Origin: Streptomyces xanthophaeus | GTDB taxonomy: Bacteria > Actinomycetota > Actinomycetes > Streptomycetales > Streptomycetaceae | Length of the DNA stretch: 64,000 bases | Direction: 5' to 3' | Assembly: GCF_030440515.1 (NCBI RefSeq) | Contig: NZ_CP076543.1 | Location: forward strand, 2,604,001 to 2,668,000 | Part shown: positions 16,968-27,452 of the stretch, piece after piece | How the letters are laid out: each line of letters opens with the position of its first letter | Position numbering within the stretch: position 1 is the stretch's first letter | Translations under genes and position numbers: made by a program | The notes under the pieces: generated by a model | The model's input: the letters and a program-made list of their open reading frames with translations, nothing else | What the model was told of the DNA's origin: nothing | Databases searched by the model: none

Positions 16968-17894
16968 CTAGTTCTTGGTGATCATCGAGCGGACGAAGAA
17001 GAGCAGGTTGGCCGGCTTCTCCGCGAGGCGGCGCATGAAGTAGCCGTACCAGTCCGTCCCGTACGCGGTGTAGACGCGCATCCGGTGGCCCTCGGCGGCG
17101 AGCCGCAGGTGCTCCTCGCTGCGGATGCCGTACAGCATCTGGAATTCGTACTCGTCCAGCTTGCGCCCGGCCTTGCGCGCGAGCTCCTGGCCGATGGCGA
17201 TGAGGCGCGGGTCGTGGGACCCGATCATCGGGTAGCCCTCGCCGTCCATGAGGATCTTCAGGATCCGGACGTACGCCTTGTCGATCTCCGCCTTGTCCAG
17301 GTAGGCGACCTCGGCGGGCTCCTTGTAGGCGCCCTTCACGATGCGGACGCGGCTGCCGGCGGCGGCCAGGCGGCGGGCGTCGGCCTCCGTGCGGAAGAGG
17401 TACGCCTGGATCACGCAGCCGGTCTGCGGGAAGTCCCGGCGCAGCTCCTCGTGGATGGCGAACATCGAGTCGAGGGTGGTGTGGTCCTCGGCGTCCAGCG
17501 TCACGGTGGTACCGATGGCGGCCGCGGCCTCGACGACCGGGCGGACGTTGGCGAGCGCCAGCTCGTGGCCGCCCTCCAGGGCCTGGCCGAACATCGACAG
17601 CTTGACGGACATCTCGGCCTTCTCGCCGAGACCGAGCTCCGCGAGGCGCTCGATGAGCTGGAGGTAGGCGTCCCGGGCGGCGTAGGACTGCTCGACCGCG
17701 GTGATGTCCTCGCCGACGACGTCGAGGGTCACCTCGAGCCCGGCCTGCGTGAGCTCCTCGACGATCGGGATGACCTGATCGACGGTCTCGCCGGGGATGA
17801 ACCGATTCACCACGGGCTTGGTCACCGGGGCGGCGGAGACGATACGACGCATCTTGTCGCTGCGCGAAGCGGCGAGGATCACGGGACCCAGCAC
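16968..17894 (-). CDS. Proline dehydrogenase (monofunctional)
   Basis: FAD enzyme of 308 residues that oxidises proline to P5C and passes electrons to the quinone pool. The TIM-barrel motifs seen are VSVKLSMFG-like MSVKLSMFGQAL, TLDAEDHTTLDSM, YLFRTEADARRL, RIVKGAYKEPAEVA and the C-terminal YGTDWYGYFMRRLAEKPAN carrying the substrate-binding arginines. GTG 17894 with a near-perfect GGAGGTG six bases upstream is chosen over an in-frame extension to 18011 that crosses the promoter region. It diverges from a PucR-type regulator, its likely activator. Confidence 0.93.
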   Translation of the reverse strand: MLGPVILAASRSDKMRRIVSAAPVTKPVVNRFIPGETVDQVIPIVEELTQAGLEVTLDVVGEDITAVEQSYAARDAYLQLIERLAELGLGEKAEMSVKLSMFGQALEGGHELALANVRPVVEAAAAIGTTVTLDAEDHTTLDSMFAIHEELRRDFPQTGCVIQAYLFRTEADARRLAAAGSRVRIVKGAYKEPAEVAYLDKAEIDKAYVRILKILMDGEGYPMIGSHDPRLIAIGQELARKAGRKLDEYEFQMLYGIRSEEHLRLAAEGHRMRVYTAYGTDWYGYFMRRLAEKPANLLFFVRSMITKN

Positions 17895-17931
17895 GGGGGC
17901 ACCTCCAGCGGGTGGCAGAAGAAAAGCGCAA

Positions 17932-17969
17932 GTGAAACCACCGTGAAACCTAAGGATCGCTTCGATCCT
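17932..17969. promoter_or_regulatory. Put-region operator elements
   Basis: Two signals in the divergent region: an exact 8-bp direct repeat GTGAAACC at 17932 and 17943 (11-bp period), and a perfect inverted repeat AGGATCG-CTT-CGATCCT at 17953-17969. Either could be the binding site for the PucR-type protein encoded next door. Confidence 0.5.
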
Positions 17970-18054
17970 CTGCCATCGACAGCTGTCACGCATCCGTGTC
18001 CCGGATCTCATACATCTGTCTGAAGGGTCCGTGCCGGGGTGGGAGAATGTCGGG

Positions 18055-19341
18055 GTGAAGGGCGATTACCAGGACCTGGTGGACGAGATCTCCGCGCTGC
18101 TCGGCGCCCCGGCGACCCTGGAGAACCGGGACTTCCGCCTGATCGCCTTCGGCGCCCACGACAGCGACGACGATCTGGCCATGGACCCGGTACGGACCCG
18201 CTCGATCCTGACGCGGCAGTCGACGGCGGCCGTCCGGTCCTGGTTCGAGGGCTTCGGCATCGCCCGCGCCACCGGCCCGGTCCGGATCCCGGCGGCGCCC
18301 GACGCCGGGGTGTTCCGGGGGCGGATCTGCCTGCCGGTGCGGTACCGGGGCATCGTGCAGGGCTACGTATGGCTGCTGGACCAGGAGCCGGGCAAGCCCG
18401 GGCCGGGGCCTGCGGCGCTGGACGCGGCCATGGAGGTGGCCCAGCGCATCGGGGTGCTGCTCGCCGAGGAGGCGAAGGCCGGGGCCGACCTGTCGCGGGA
18501 GTTCCTGGCGGTGCTCACGGCCGGCCGGGGCTGGCAGCAGGACATGGCGGTGGCCGCACTGCGGGTCGCCCTCGGCCCGGGCGGGGACGGGCTGCACGCG
18601 GCGGTCTGCGTGGCGCCATGGCCCGGGGAGGCTCCGGCGTCGGTACCGGGCGCGGCGGCGGTGTGCGTCGTACCGCGGCGGGGCGGGGGCGAGCCGGGCG
18701 GCGCGTCCGGGCCCGGTGCGGCGGCGGGGACGGGGGCCGGGCCGGAGCCCGCGGGCGAACCGGCTCTGGCGGTACTGCTCCGGCTGCGCTCGACGGACGC
18801 GCTGGCTCCGGCCCTGGCGGCGGTGGGCCGACTGCTGCCGCGCGCGGCGGAGGCGACGGGAACGGGCGGGAAGGGCGGCGCGGGCGGGGGCTCCGGAGCC
18901 ACGAGCACCGCTGCGGCCACCGCGCACCGGGTGACCGCCGGCGTCGCCGACCCCGTACGGGGCCTCGCGGACCTGCCCGCCGCCTGGGAGCAGGCCGTCG
19001 CCGCCGCCCGGGCGGCCGCGGCACAGCCCCGCTTCGGCCCGGTCGCCCAGTGGTCGGAGATCGGCCCGTACCGGCTGCTGGCGACGCTCGCCGCCGATCC
19101 GGTGGACGACCCCGCGGCCCGCACCCTGCTGACCCCGGCCAACCGCGAACTCGCCCGCACCGCCGAGGTCTTCCTGGACTGCGCGGGCCAGGCGGGCCGC
19201 GCGGCGGCCGTGCTGGGCATCCACCGCCAGACCCTCTACTACCGCCTGGCCCGGGTGGAGCAGCTGACCGGCCTCGATCTGGACGAGGGCGAGGACCGCC
19301 TGCTGCTCCACATGGCCCTCAAGGCTTCCCGCCTGACCTAG
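18055..19341 (+). CDS. PucR-type transcriptional regulator of proline catabolism
   Basis: Regulator of about 428 residues. The C-terminal 60 residues carry the PucR helix-turn-helix ([42 protein letters not shown]). The N-terminal half has a GAF-like sensory region and the middle a CdaR GGDEF-like part split by a Gly/Ala/Pro-rich low-complexity stretch. GTG 18055 is preferred over GTG 18031 because GGGAG lies nine bases before it. Divergence from proline dehydrogenase supports a role as proline-responsive activator, as PutR/PrnR-type PucR proteins do; this is inference from family and position. Confidence 0.88.
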   Translation: MKGDYQDLVDEISALLGAPATLENRDFRLIAFGAHDSDDDLAMDPVRTRSILTRQSTAAVRSWFEGFGIARATGPVRIPAAPDAGVFRGRICLPVRYRGIVQGYVWLLDQEPGKPGPGPAALDAAMEVAQRIGVLLAEEAKAGADLSREFLAVLTAGRGWQQDMAVAALRVALGPGGDGLHAAVCVAPWPGEAPASVPGAAAVCVVPRRGGGEPGGASGPGAAAGTGAGPEPAGEPALAVLLRLRSTDALAPALAAVGRLLPRAAEATGTGGKGGAGGGSGATSTAAATAHRVTAGVADPVRGLADLPAAWEQAVAAARAAAAQPRFGPVAQWSEIGPYRLLATLAADPVDDPAARTLLTPANRELARTAEVFLDCAGQAGRAAAVLGIHRQTLYYRLARVEQLTGLDLDEGEDRLLLHMALKASRLT

Positions 19342-19445
19342 GGTCAGGCCGGGCTCGCGGGGCCGGTTCGGCGGCGGGACGGGGCTCGCCCGGCGGTGAC
19401 TCCGGCAACGGGTCGGCGTACGACGGCCTCCGGCTCCGGCTCCGG

Positions 19446-20027
19446 TCAGCCCTCCTGGGGGCGGGTCATCGCCGCGGCGGCCCGGCGCATGCCCTCGGTG
19501 AACTCCTCGGCGGTCGCGGCCGATTCCGGGTCGAAGAGCCACTGGATCATCAGGCCGTTCAGCAGCGCCTGGTAGAAACCGCCCAGCGTGCGTACGTCCC
19601 GCTCGTCGAGCTGGTCCTCCGGGGTCCCGGTGAGCATCGAGATCAGCCCCCGGCGCCCCTCGGCCTGCGAGGCCGCGAGCATGGACCTCAACTCCGGCCG
19701 CTGGTCGCGGCCGAGCGCCACCTCCAGGCTGGCCGCCCAGACCGGGCCCGACTTCTCGTGCTGCGCCAACACCCCTTCCCACAGGGCGCGGAAGCGCTCC
19801 AGCGATCCGCCCTCGCCGTCGAGTCCGTCCTGGAATACCGCTCCCCACTCCTCCATCAGGCCGATGAAGGCCTGGGTGAGGAGGGCGTCCTTCGAGCCGT
19901 AGTGGTAGCCGATGGAGGCCAGGTTGGTCCCCGAGGCGCTGACGATGTCGCGCGCGGTCGTGCGCACGAACCCCTTCTCGACCAGGCACTTCTTGGCGCC
20001 TTCGAGCAGATCTTCGCGATGTCCCAT
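19446..20027 (-). CDS. TetR-family repressor
   Basis: Repressor of 193 residues: an N-terminal TetR HTH (REDLLEGAKKCLVEKGFVRTTARDIVSASGTNLASIGYHYGSKDALLTQAF) and a C-terminal ligand domain of the TetR_C type. ATG 20027 is chosen; two upstream in-frame starts would enter the operator region. It diverges from an MFS exporter gene and the 89 bp between them is filled by a 13-bp repeat array, so it almost certainly represses the exporter and itself. Ligand unknown, probably a drug-like substrate of the pump. Confidence 0.9.
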   Translation of the reverse strand: MGHREDLLEGAKKCLVEKGFVRTTARDIVSASGTNLASIGYHYGSKDALLTQAFIGLMEEWGAVFQDGLDGEGGSLERFRALWEGVLAQHEKSGPVWAASLEVALGRDQRPELRSMLAASQAEGRRGLISMLTGTPEDQLDERDVRTLGGFYQALLNGLMIQWLFDPESAATAEEFTEGMRRAAAAMTRPQEG

Positions 20028-20042
20028 GTCCACACCGTAGCA

Positions 20043-20107
20043 AGACAAGCGTCCCAGACAACAGTTCTAGACAGTCGTCATAGACAAGCGTTTAAGACGT
20101 ATGTATA
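20043..20107. repeat. Five tandem 13-bp AGAC-N4-GT operator units
   Basis: AGAC occurs at 20043, 20056, 20069, 20082 and 20095, exactly 13 bp apart, and in all five units GT stands at unit positions 9-10; position 5 is A in four. Units 1 and 4 share AGACAAGCGT exactly. The consensus AGAC-N4-GT(C/T) is a half-kept palindrome of AGAC-N4-GTCT. The array spans most of the TetR/MFS intergenic region. Confidence 0.75.
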
Positions 20108-20116
20108 TTCCTGCTC

Positions 20117-21673
20117 ATGACGAACCCCGCCGCCACAGCGCGACTCGCCGGCCGCCGCGAATGGACCGCCTTCACCGTCCTCCTGCTGCCGCTGCTCCTG
20201 GTCTCGATGGACGTCTCCGTCCTCTACTTCGCCATCCCGGCGATCACCGACCAGCTCGACCCCAGCGCCACCCAGCAGCTCTGGATCTTCGACAGCTACG
20301 CCTTCGCACTCTCCGGCCTGCTCATCACGATGGGTTCGCTCGGCGACCGGATCGGCCGCCGCAAGCTGCTGCTGATCGGCGCGACCGCCTTCGGCCTCGC
20401 CTCGATCGGCGCCGGCTACGCCACCAGCGCCGAGATGCTGATCGCGGCCCGCGTGCTGCTCGGCATAGGTGGCGCCACCCTGATGCCCTCCACGCTGGCT
20501 CTCGTCCGCAACCTCTTCCAGGACGCCAAGCAGCGCGGCAAGGCCATCGCCATCTGGTCCGGAGCCATGACCGGCGGAATCGCCCTCGGCTCGGTGCTCA
20601 GCGGAGTGATGCTGAACCACTTCTTCTGGGGTTCGGTCTTCCTCATCAACGTGCCCGCGATGCTGCTCCTGCTGATCCTGGTCCCGGTCCTGGTCCCGGA
20701 GTTCAAGGACCCGGCCCCCGGCCGCTTCGACCTGCTGGGCGTCCCGCTGTCCATGGCCGCCGTGCTGCCGGTCGTCTACGGCCTCAAGGAGATCGCCGCC
20801 GAGGGCTTCGAACCCCTGTACCTGGGCTGCCTCGCCGTCGGCCTGGCCTTCGGGTACGTCTTCGTCCGCCGCCAGCGCACCCGTGACGACGCCATGGTGA
20901 GCCGGGCGCTGTTCCAGGGCCGCGGATTCGGCGCGGGCATCGGCCTCAACACCGTCGCCGCCTTCGCCATGATGGGCTCGGCCTACTTCACCACCCAGTA
21001 CCTGCAGTCCGTTCTCGGCATGGGCACCCTGGAGGCCGCCCTGTGGAGCCTCGCCCCTTCGCTCGTCATCGGCGCTTCTGCCCCGGTCGGCGCGGCCCTG
21101 GCCCAGAAGGTGGACCGGGCCTACGTGATGGCCGGCGGGTTCGTCCTCGCTGCCGCCGGTTTCGCCCTGATCGGCCTGGTCGGGACCGACTCCCTGTGGC
21201 TGCTGCTGATCGGTGCCGGGGTGCTGGCCTCGGGCATCGTCACCGTGATGTCGCTGGTGTCCGACATGGCGCTGGCCTCGGCCCCCGCCGAGAAGGCCGG
21301 TTCCGCCGCCTCCCTGCTGGAGACCGGCCAGGAGTTCGGCGGCGCCCTGGGCATGGCGGTCCTCGGCAGCCTGGGCACCGCGGTCTACCGCAGCGACCTG
21401 GCGGACTCCGAGCCCGCCGTACGGGAGACCCTGGGCGGGGCCGCCGCCACCGCCCACCACATCGGCGGGCCGGCCGGGGAGCAGGTGCTGGCCCTGGCCC
21501 GGGAGGCCTTCGTCCACGGAATGCAGTACGCGGCCTGGGGCGGTACGGCGCTGCTGCTCGGGGCGGCCGTGCTCGCCGCGGCTCTGATGCGCGGGATCGA
21601 AGCACCCGCCCCGCCCGCGGCGGAGCCCGCGACGGGTCCCGAAGACCGCGCCCGCGAGGCGACGTACCACTGA
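20117..21673 (+). CDS. MFS drug exporter, DHA2 (14-TMS) family
   Basis: Proton-driven exporter of 518 residues with about 14 membrane segments. Motifs: motif A as GSLGDRIGRRKLLLIG, motif B ARVLLGIGGATLMPSTLALV, motif C-like SGAMTGGIALGSVLSGVM, and the family start FTVLLLPLLLVSMDVSVLYFAIPAI, closest to the SmvA/methyl-viologen and quaternary-ammonium branch. ATG 20117 is the only good start. The last 25 residues are Pro/Ala-rich and cytoplasmic. It pairs with the divergent TetR gene and its promoter lies inside the 13-bp repeat array. Confidence 0.92.
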   Translation: MTNPAATARLAGRREWTAFTVLLLPLLLVSMDVSVLYFAIPAITDQLDPSATQQLWIFDSYAFALSGLLITMGSLGDRIGRRKLLLIGATAFGLASIGAGYATSAEMLIAARVLLGIGGATLMPSTLALVRNLFQDAKQRGKAIAIWSGAMTGGIALGSVLSGVMLNHFFWGSVFLINVPAMLLLLILVPVLVPEFKDPAPGRFDLLGVPLSMAAVLPVVYGLKEIAAEGFEPLYLGCLAVGLAFGYVFVRRQRTRDDAMVSRALFQGRGFGAGIGLNTVAAFAMMGSAYFTTQYLQSVLGMGTLEAALWSLAPSLVIGASAPVGAALAQKVDRAYVMAGGFVLAAAGFALIGLVGTDSLWLLLIGAGVLASGIVTVMSLVSDMALASAPAEKAGSAASLLETGQEFGGALGMAVLGSLGTAVYRSDLADSEPAVRETLGGAAATAHHIGGPAGEQVLALAREAFVHGMQYAAWGGTALLLGAAVLAAALMRGIEAPAPPAAEPATGPEDRAREATYH

Positions 21674-21706
21674 ACCGCCCGCCGCGGCACGCGGCCGGCG
21701 CAACGC

Positions 21707-21739
21707 GGAAGGGCCCGGGGGGATCCCCCGGGCCCTTCC
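21707..21739. terminator. Bidirectional terminator between MFS gene and serA
   Basis: Perfect 15-bp arms GGAAGGGCCCGGGGG (21707-21721) and its complement (21725-21739) with a 3-base loop, between two converging genes. Confidence 0.85.
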
Positions 21740-21762
21740 TTCACGTCGTCACCCTGGTGGGC

Positions 21763-23352
21763 TCAGGCGAGGCTGACCGTGCGCGCCGAGACGGCGCCGA
21801 TCTCGGTGGCGATGTCCGCGAGGACGTCTCCCGGAACCGGGGCGTCGACGGTGAGGACGGCGAGCGCCTCACCGTGCTCCTCGGCCCGGGCGACCTGCAT
21901 GCCCGCAATGTTCAGACCGCCCTCGCCGAGGACGCGGCCGACGGCGCCGACCACGCCGGGGCGGTCGGTGTAGCGCAGCACGACCATGTGGTCGGCGAGC
22001 GCCAGGTCCACGTCGTACTCACCGACGCCGACGATCTTCTGAAGGTGCTTCGGGCCCGCGAGCGTGCCGGAGACCGAGACCTCCTGGCCGTCCGACAGGG
22101 TGCCGCGAACGGTCACGACGTTGCGGTGGTCCGGGGACTCCGAGCTGGTGGTCAGCCGGACCTCGACACCGCGCTCCTGTGCGAACAGCGGGGCGTTGAC
22201 GTAGGAGACCGTCTCGTCGACGACGTCCTCGAAGACACCCTTGAGGGCGGAGAGTTCCAGCACCTTGACGTCGTGCTGGGTGATCTCGCCACAGACCTCC
22301 ACGTCGAGGCGGACCGCGACCTCGCCCGCGAGGGCGGTGAAGATACGGCCGAGCTTCTCGGCGAGCGGCAGGCCCGGACGGACGTCCTCGGCGATGACAC
22401 CGCCCTGGACGTTGACCGCGTCCGGCACGAGCTCACCGGCGAGCGCGAGGCGCACCGACTTGGCGACCGAGACACCGGCCTTCTCCTGGGCCTCGTCCGT
22501 GGACGCGCCGAGGTGCGGGGTGCAGACGACCTGGTCGAGCTCGAAGAGCGGGGAGTCCGTGCAGGGCTCCTTCGCGTACACGTCGAGACCGGCGCCGGCG
22601 ACGCGGCCCTCCTTGATGGCCGTGTAGAGCGCGGCCTCGTCGACGATCCCGCCACGGGCGGCGTTGACGATGCGGACCGACGGCTTCACCTTGTGCAGGG
22701 CCTCGTCCCCGATGAGACCGAGGGTCTCGGGGGTCTTGGGCAGGTGCACGGTGATGAAGTCGGCGACCTCCAGGAGCTCGTCCAGCGTCAGCATCTTGAC
22801 GCCCATCTGGGCGGCGCGCGCGGGCTGTACGTAGGGGTCGTACGCGACGATCTTCATGCCGAAGGCCGACATGCGCTGGGCGACGAGCACGCCGATGCGG
22901 CCGAGGCCGACGACGCCGAGGGTCTTCTCGCTGAGCTCGACACCCGTGTACTTGTTCCGCTTCCACTCGCCGTTCTTCAGGGCGGTGTTGGCCTGCGGAA
23001 TGTTGCGGGCGGTGGCGACGAGCAGGCCGCAGGCGAGCTCGGCCGCGGTCACGATGTTCGAGGTCGGCGCGTTGACGACCATCACGCCGGCCTTGGTGGC
23101 GGCGGAGACGTCCACGTTGTCCAGACCGACACCGGCGCGCGCGACGACCCGCAGCTTCTTGGCCACGGCGATGGCCTCGGCGTCGACCTTGGTGGCGGAG
23201 CGGACGAGGATCGCGTCGACGTCGACGATCGCGGGCAGCAGCTCGGCGCGGTCCGCGCCGTTGCAGTGCCGGATCTCGAAGTCCGGGCCCAGCGCCTCGA
23301 CGGTGGCGGGCGACAGCTCTTCGGCGATGAGTACGACAGGTTTCGAGCTCAC
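21763..23352 (-). CDS. serA: D-3-phosphoglycerate dehydrogenase
   Basis: First enzyme of serine synthesis, 529 residues, NAD-dependent, homotetrameric in the cytosol. Order: substrate/nucleotide domains with VGLGRIGVLVAQRM, the catalytic Arg in VNAARGGIVDE and His in CTPHLGAST (about residues 1-315), the intervening domain of the long actinobacterial form (about 316-450), and a C-terminal ACT domain (VLRYTDRPGVVGAVGRVLGEGGLNIAGMQ) for serine feedback. GTG 23352 gives the family start MSSKPVVLIAEELS with GAGGA five bases upstream; GTG 23364 is also in frame. It lies downstream of ilvC on the same strand but behind strong terminators. Confidence 0.95.
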   Translation of the reverse strand: MSSKPVVLIAEELSPATVEALGPDFEIRHCNGADRAELLPAIVDVDAILVRSATKVDAEAIAVAKKLRVVARAGVGLDNVDVSAATKAGVMVVNAPTSNIVTAAELACGLLVATARNIPQANTALKNGEWKRNKYTGVELSEKTLGVVGLGRIGVLVAQRMSAFGMKIVAYDPYVQPARAAQMGVKMLTLDELLEVADFITVHLPKTPETLGLIGDEALHKVKPSVRIVNAARGGIVDEAALYTAIKEGRVAGAGLDVYAKEPCTDSPLFELDQVVCTPHLGASTDEAQEKAGVSVAKSVRLALAGELVPDAVNVQGGVIAEDVRPGLPLAEKLGRIFTALAGEVAVRLDVEVCGEITQHDVKVLELSALKGVFEDVVDETVSYVNAPLFAQERGVEVRLTTSSESPDHRNVVTVRGTLSDGQEVSVSGTLAGPKHLQKIVGVGEYDVDLALADHMVVLRYTDRPGVVGAVGRVLGEGGLNIAGMQVARAEEHGEALAVLTVDAPVPGDVLADIATEIGAVSARTVSLA

Positions 23353-23670
23353 GTGGGTCCTCACAAGTCCAGTGCGGACGGCCGTCCCGACGGCCGCAGG
23401 CGGTGGAGGGGGTAGCCGCGTGGAAGACGCACGACACTGTGGGCCTGACGCGTATGTGTTGAGCAGTGTAGTGGCGCTGACGGGTCGGATTTCCGCCTGT
23501 ACGGAAGGATCACCCGTCCGTGGTTGGCCGGGGTGGACAAGCCGCGCCCGTGAGGGCCGGTTTCCCGGCGCCCCGGATCCCCTGCGCCCCGGCCGTCCGG
23601 ACGGCCGGGGTCCTGCGCGGATGCACGGCGGGGCCGGGACTTCACGTGTCCCGGCCCCGTCGCCACGAGA
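23353..23670. other. serA upstream region and ilvC downstream region
   Basis: This 318-bp stretch has no gene I can support. Near serA it holds GACGGCCGTC repeats that could fold into a leader hairpin. It also contains the two ilvC terminators listed separately and must contain the serA promoter; I found no leader peptide. Confidence 0.5.
23587..23658 (-). terminator. Tandem hairpins after ilvC
   Basis: Nearest ilvC is a hairpin with 11-bp arms GGGGCCGGGAC (23630-23640) and its complement (23648-23658). Behind it is a perfect 24-bp palindrome CCCCGGCCGTCC/GGACGGCCGGGG at 23587-23610. Together they should separate ilvBNC from serA. Confidence 0.75.
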
Positions 23671-25330
<1,660 letters not shown>

Positions 25331-25361
25331 GTGAGGCGTTCTCTCTCTCGGCTCTCTCGGC

Positions 25362-27248
25362 TCAGTCGTCTTCGTTGTCGCCGAAGTCGGGACGGACGCC
25401 CCGGGCTGCCATGACCTCGTCGTTGGAGGTGCCGGCGGCGACCATCGGCCACACCATGGCGTCCTCGTGGACGATGAAGTCGATCACGACGGTACGGTCG
25501 TTGATCGCGTTGGCCTCGGCGATGACCTTGTCCAGGTCGGCCGGGTCCTCGCAGCGCAGCGCCACGCAGCCCATGGCCTCCGACAGCTTGACGAAGTCCG
25601 GGACGCGCGTGCCCTTGCGGGGCGCGATGGACTCGCCGAGCTGGGAGCCGACCGTGTCGTGACCGGTCTCGTCGGCGTGCAGAACGGTGTTGGAGTACCG
25701 CTGGTTGTAGAACAGGGTCTGCCACTGGCGGACCATGCCCAGCGCGCCGTTGTTGATGATCGCGACCTTGATCGGGATGTTGTTCAGGGCGCAGGTGACC
25801 AGTTCCTGATTGGTCATCTGGAAGCAGCCGTCGCCGTCGATCGCCCAGACCGTGCGATCGGGCATGCCGACCTTGGCGCCCATCGCGGCCGGGACCGCGT
25901 AGCCCATGGTTCCGGCGCCGCCGGAGTTCAGCCAGGTGCGGGGCTCCTCGTACTTGACGAAGTGCGAGGCCCACATCTGGTGCTGGCCGACGCCGGCAGC
26001 GAAGATCGTGCTCTTCGGCGCGAGCGCGCCGATCCGCTCGATGACCTGCTGCGGGGAGAGGCTGCCGTCGGCGGGCAGGTCGTAACCCAGCGGGTAGGTG
26101 TCGCGCCAGCGGCTGAGGTCGTTCCACCAGGCGGTGTAGTCGCCCGCGTTGCCCTCGGTGTGCTCGGCCTGGACGGCCTGGATCAGGTCGGCGATGACCT
26201 CGCGGGCGTCTCCGACGATCGGGACGTCGACCGCGCGGTTCTTGCCGATCTCGGCGGGGTCGATGTCCGCGTGGATGATCTTGGCGAAGGGGGCGAAGCT
26301 GTCCAGCTTGCCGGTGACGCGGTCGTCGAAGCGGGTGCCGAGGGCGATCAGCAGGTCCGACTTCTGCAGCGCGGTGACGCCGGTGACGCTGCCGTGCATG
26401 CCCGGCATGCCGACGTGCAGCGGGTGGCTGTCGGGGAAGGAGCCCAGCGCCATCAGGGTGGTGCAGACCGGGACGCCGGTCAGCTCGGCGAGGACCTTCA
26501 GCTCGGCGGTGGCGCCGGACTTCATGACGCCGCCGCCGACGTACAGGACCGGGCGCTTGGCCTGGCAGATGAGCTTGGCGGCCTCGCGGATCTGCTTGGC
26601 GTGCGGCTTGGTGACCGGCCGGTAACCGGGGAGGTCCTGGGCGGGAGGCCACGAGAAGGTGGTCTTCGCCTGCAGGGCGTCCTTGGCGATGTCGACCAGG
26701 ACCGGGCCCGGACGGCCGGTGGCCGCGATGTGGAACGCCTCGGCGATCGTCCGCGGGATGTCCTCGGCCTTGGTGACCAGGAAGTTGTGCTTGGTGATCG
26801 GCATCGTGATGCCGACGATGTCCGCCTCCTGGAAGGCGTCGGTGCCGATGGCCTTGGAGGAGACCTGACCGGTGATCGCGACGAGCGGGACGGAGTCCAT
26901 GTGCGCGTCGGCGATCGGGGTGACGAGGTTGGTGGCGCCCGGGCCGGACGTGGCCATACAGACGCCGACCTTGCCGGTGGCCTGCGCGTAGCCGGTGGCG
27001 GCGTGGCCGGCCCCCTGCTCGTGGCGGACCAGGATGTGACGGACCTTCTTCGAGTCCATCATCGGGTCGTACGCGGGGAGGATGGCGCCGCCCGGAATAC
27101 CGAAGACGGTGTCGCACCCCACCTCTTCGAGAGAGCGGATGAGGGACTGCGCACCCGTGACGTGCTCAACTGCGGCGGACTGCTGTCCGCCGGAACGGGG
27201 CCGCGGCTGCGGATGGTGGGCCCCGGTGGCCTGCTCGGTCATCGGCAT
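25362..27248 (-). CDS. ilvB: Acetolactate synthase large (catalytic) subunit
   Basis: ThDP- and FAD-dependent synthase of 628 residues making acetolactate and acetohydroxybutyrate. Seen in order: the ThDP glutamate in [19 protein letters not shown], the FAD domain around [18 protein letters not shown], and the ThDP-Mg motif [31 protein letters not shown] (GDG...NN). The first 30 residues are a variable Gln/Pro-rich tail. ATG 27248 is used; ATG 27242 is equally possible. A leader peptide and a rho-independent attenuator lie in the 170 bp upstream, so expression should respond to charged branched-chain tRNAs. Confidence 0.95.
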   Translation of the reverse strand: MPMTEQATGAHHPQPRPRSGGQQSAAVEHVTGAQSLIRSLEEVGCDTVFGIPGGAILPAYDPMMDSKKVRHILVRHEQGAGHAATGYAQATGKVGVCMATSGPGATNLVTPIADAHMDSVPLVAITGQVSSKAIGTDAFQEADIVGITMPITKHNFLVTKAEDIPRTIAEAFHIAATGRPGPVLVDIAKDALQAKTTFSWPPAQDLPGYRPVTKPHAKQIREAAKLICQAKRPVLYVGGGVMKSGATAELKVLAELTGVPVCTTLMALGSFPDSHPLHVGMPGMHGSVTGVTALQKSDLLIALGTRFDDRVTGKLDSFAPFAKIIHADIDPAEIGKNRAVDVPIVGDAREVIADLIQAVQAEHTEGNAGDYTAWWNDLSRWRDTYPLGYDLPADGSLSPQQVIERIGALAPKSTIFAAGVGQHQMWASHFVKYEEPRTWLNSGGAGTMGYAVPAAMGAKVGMPDRTVWAIDGDGCFQMTNQELVTCALNNIPIKVAIINNGALGMVRQWQTLFYNQRYSNTVLHADETGHDTVGSQLGESIAPRKGTRVPDFVKLSEAMGCVALRCEDPADLDKVIAEANAINDRTVVIDFIVHEDAMVWPMVAAGTSNDEVMAARGVRPDFGDNEDD

Positions 27249-27300
27249 TCTCTTCTCGAAGCTGAGGGTTTTACGCGGATTCGACTCTGTGCCAGTGCAA

Positions 27301-27448
27301 CAAAAAACCCCTCGTGCCAGGAGGCAAGCGAGGGGAGCGCGTCGGGGGTGTTGAGCGGGGACATGCAGGTCCCAGCTTCAGCCGACGCGCTTTCCAAGTA
27401 CGAGAATTCGGGTGCGCATGGCACTGACCCTCCCTCTGGCGGGAGGGT
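27301..27448 (-). promoter_or_regulatory. ilvB transcription attenuator
   Basis: Read on the minus strand, the leader RNA holds four elements. An 8-bp hairpin (27427-27434 with 27441-27448) overlaps the leader ribosome binding site. Next comes the leader peptide gene. Then 10-bp arms AGCGCGTCGG/CCGACGCGCT (27336-27345 with 27382-27391) pair the leader's last codons with the base of the terminator. Last is a terminator with CCCCTCG/CGAGGGG arms (27308-27314, 27329-27335) followed by six Us. Stalling on the branched-chain codons would free the pairing that blocks the terminator; the exact antiterminator is not clear. Confidence 0.8.
27378..27419 (-). CDS. ilvB leader peptide
   Basis: A 13-residue peptide MRTRILVLGKRVG with consecutive Ile-Leu-Val-Leu codons and a final Val, followed by TGA, behind a GGGAGGG ribosome binding site. 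It sits 130 bp before ilvB and directly ahead of an attenuator. I recall this peptide as a conserved feature in front of Streptomyces ilvB, though I could not check it. It senses charging of tRNA for the branched-chain amino acids. Confidence 0.85.
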   Translation of the reverse strand: MRTRILVLGKRVG

Positions 27449-27452
27449 GATG

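Noticed and set aside
21043..23415. 790-codon plus-strand frame across the MFS end and serA
   Set aside because: Crosses a strong terminator and is antisense to serA.
27301..27450. T-box riboswitch before ilvB
   Set aside because: No stem I specifier loop or T-box consensus; the leader peptide explains the control.
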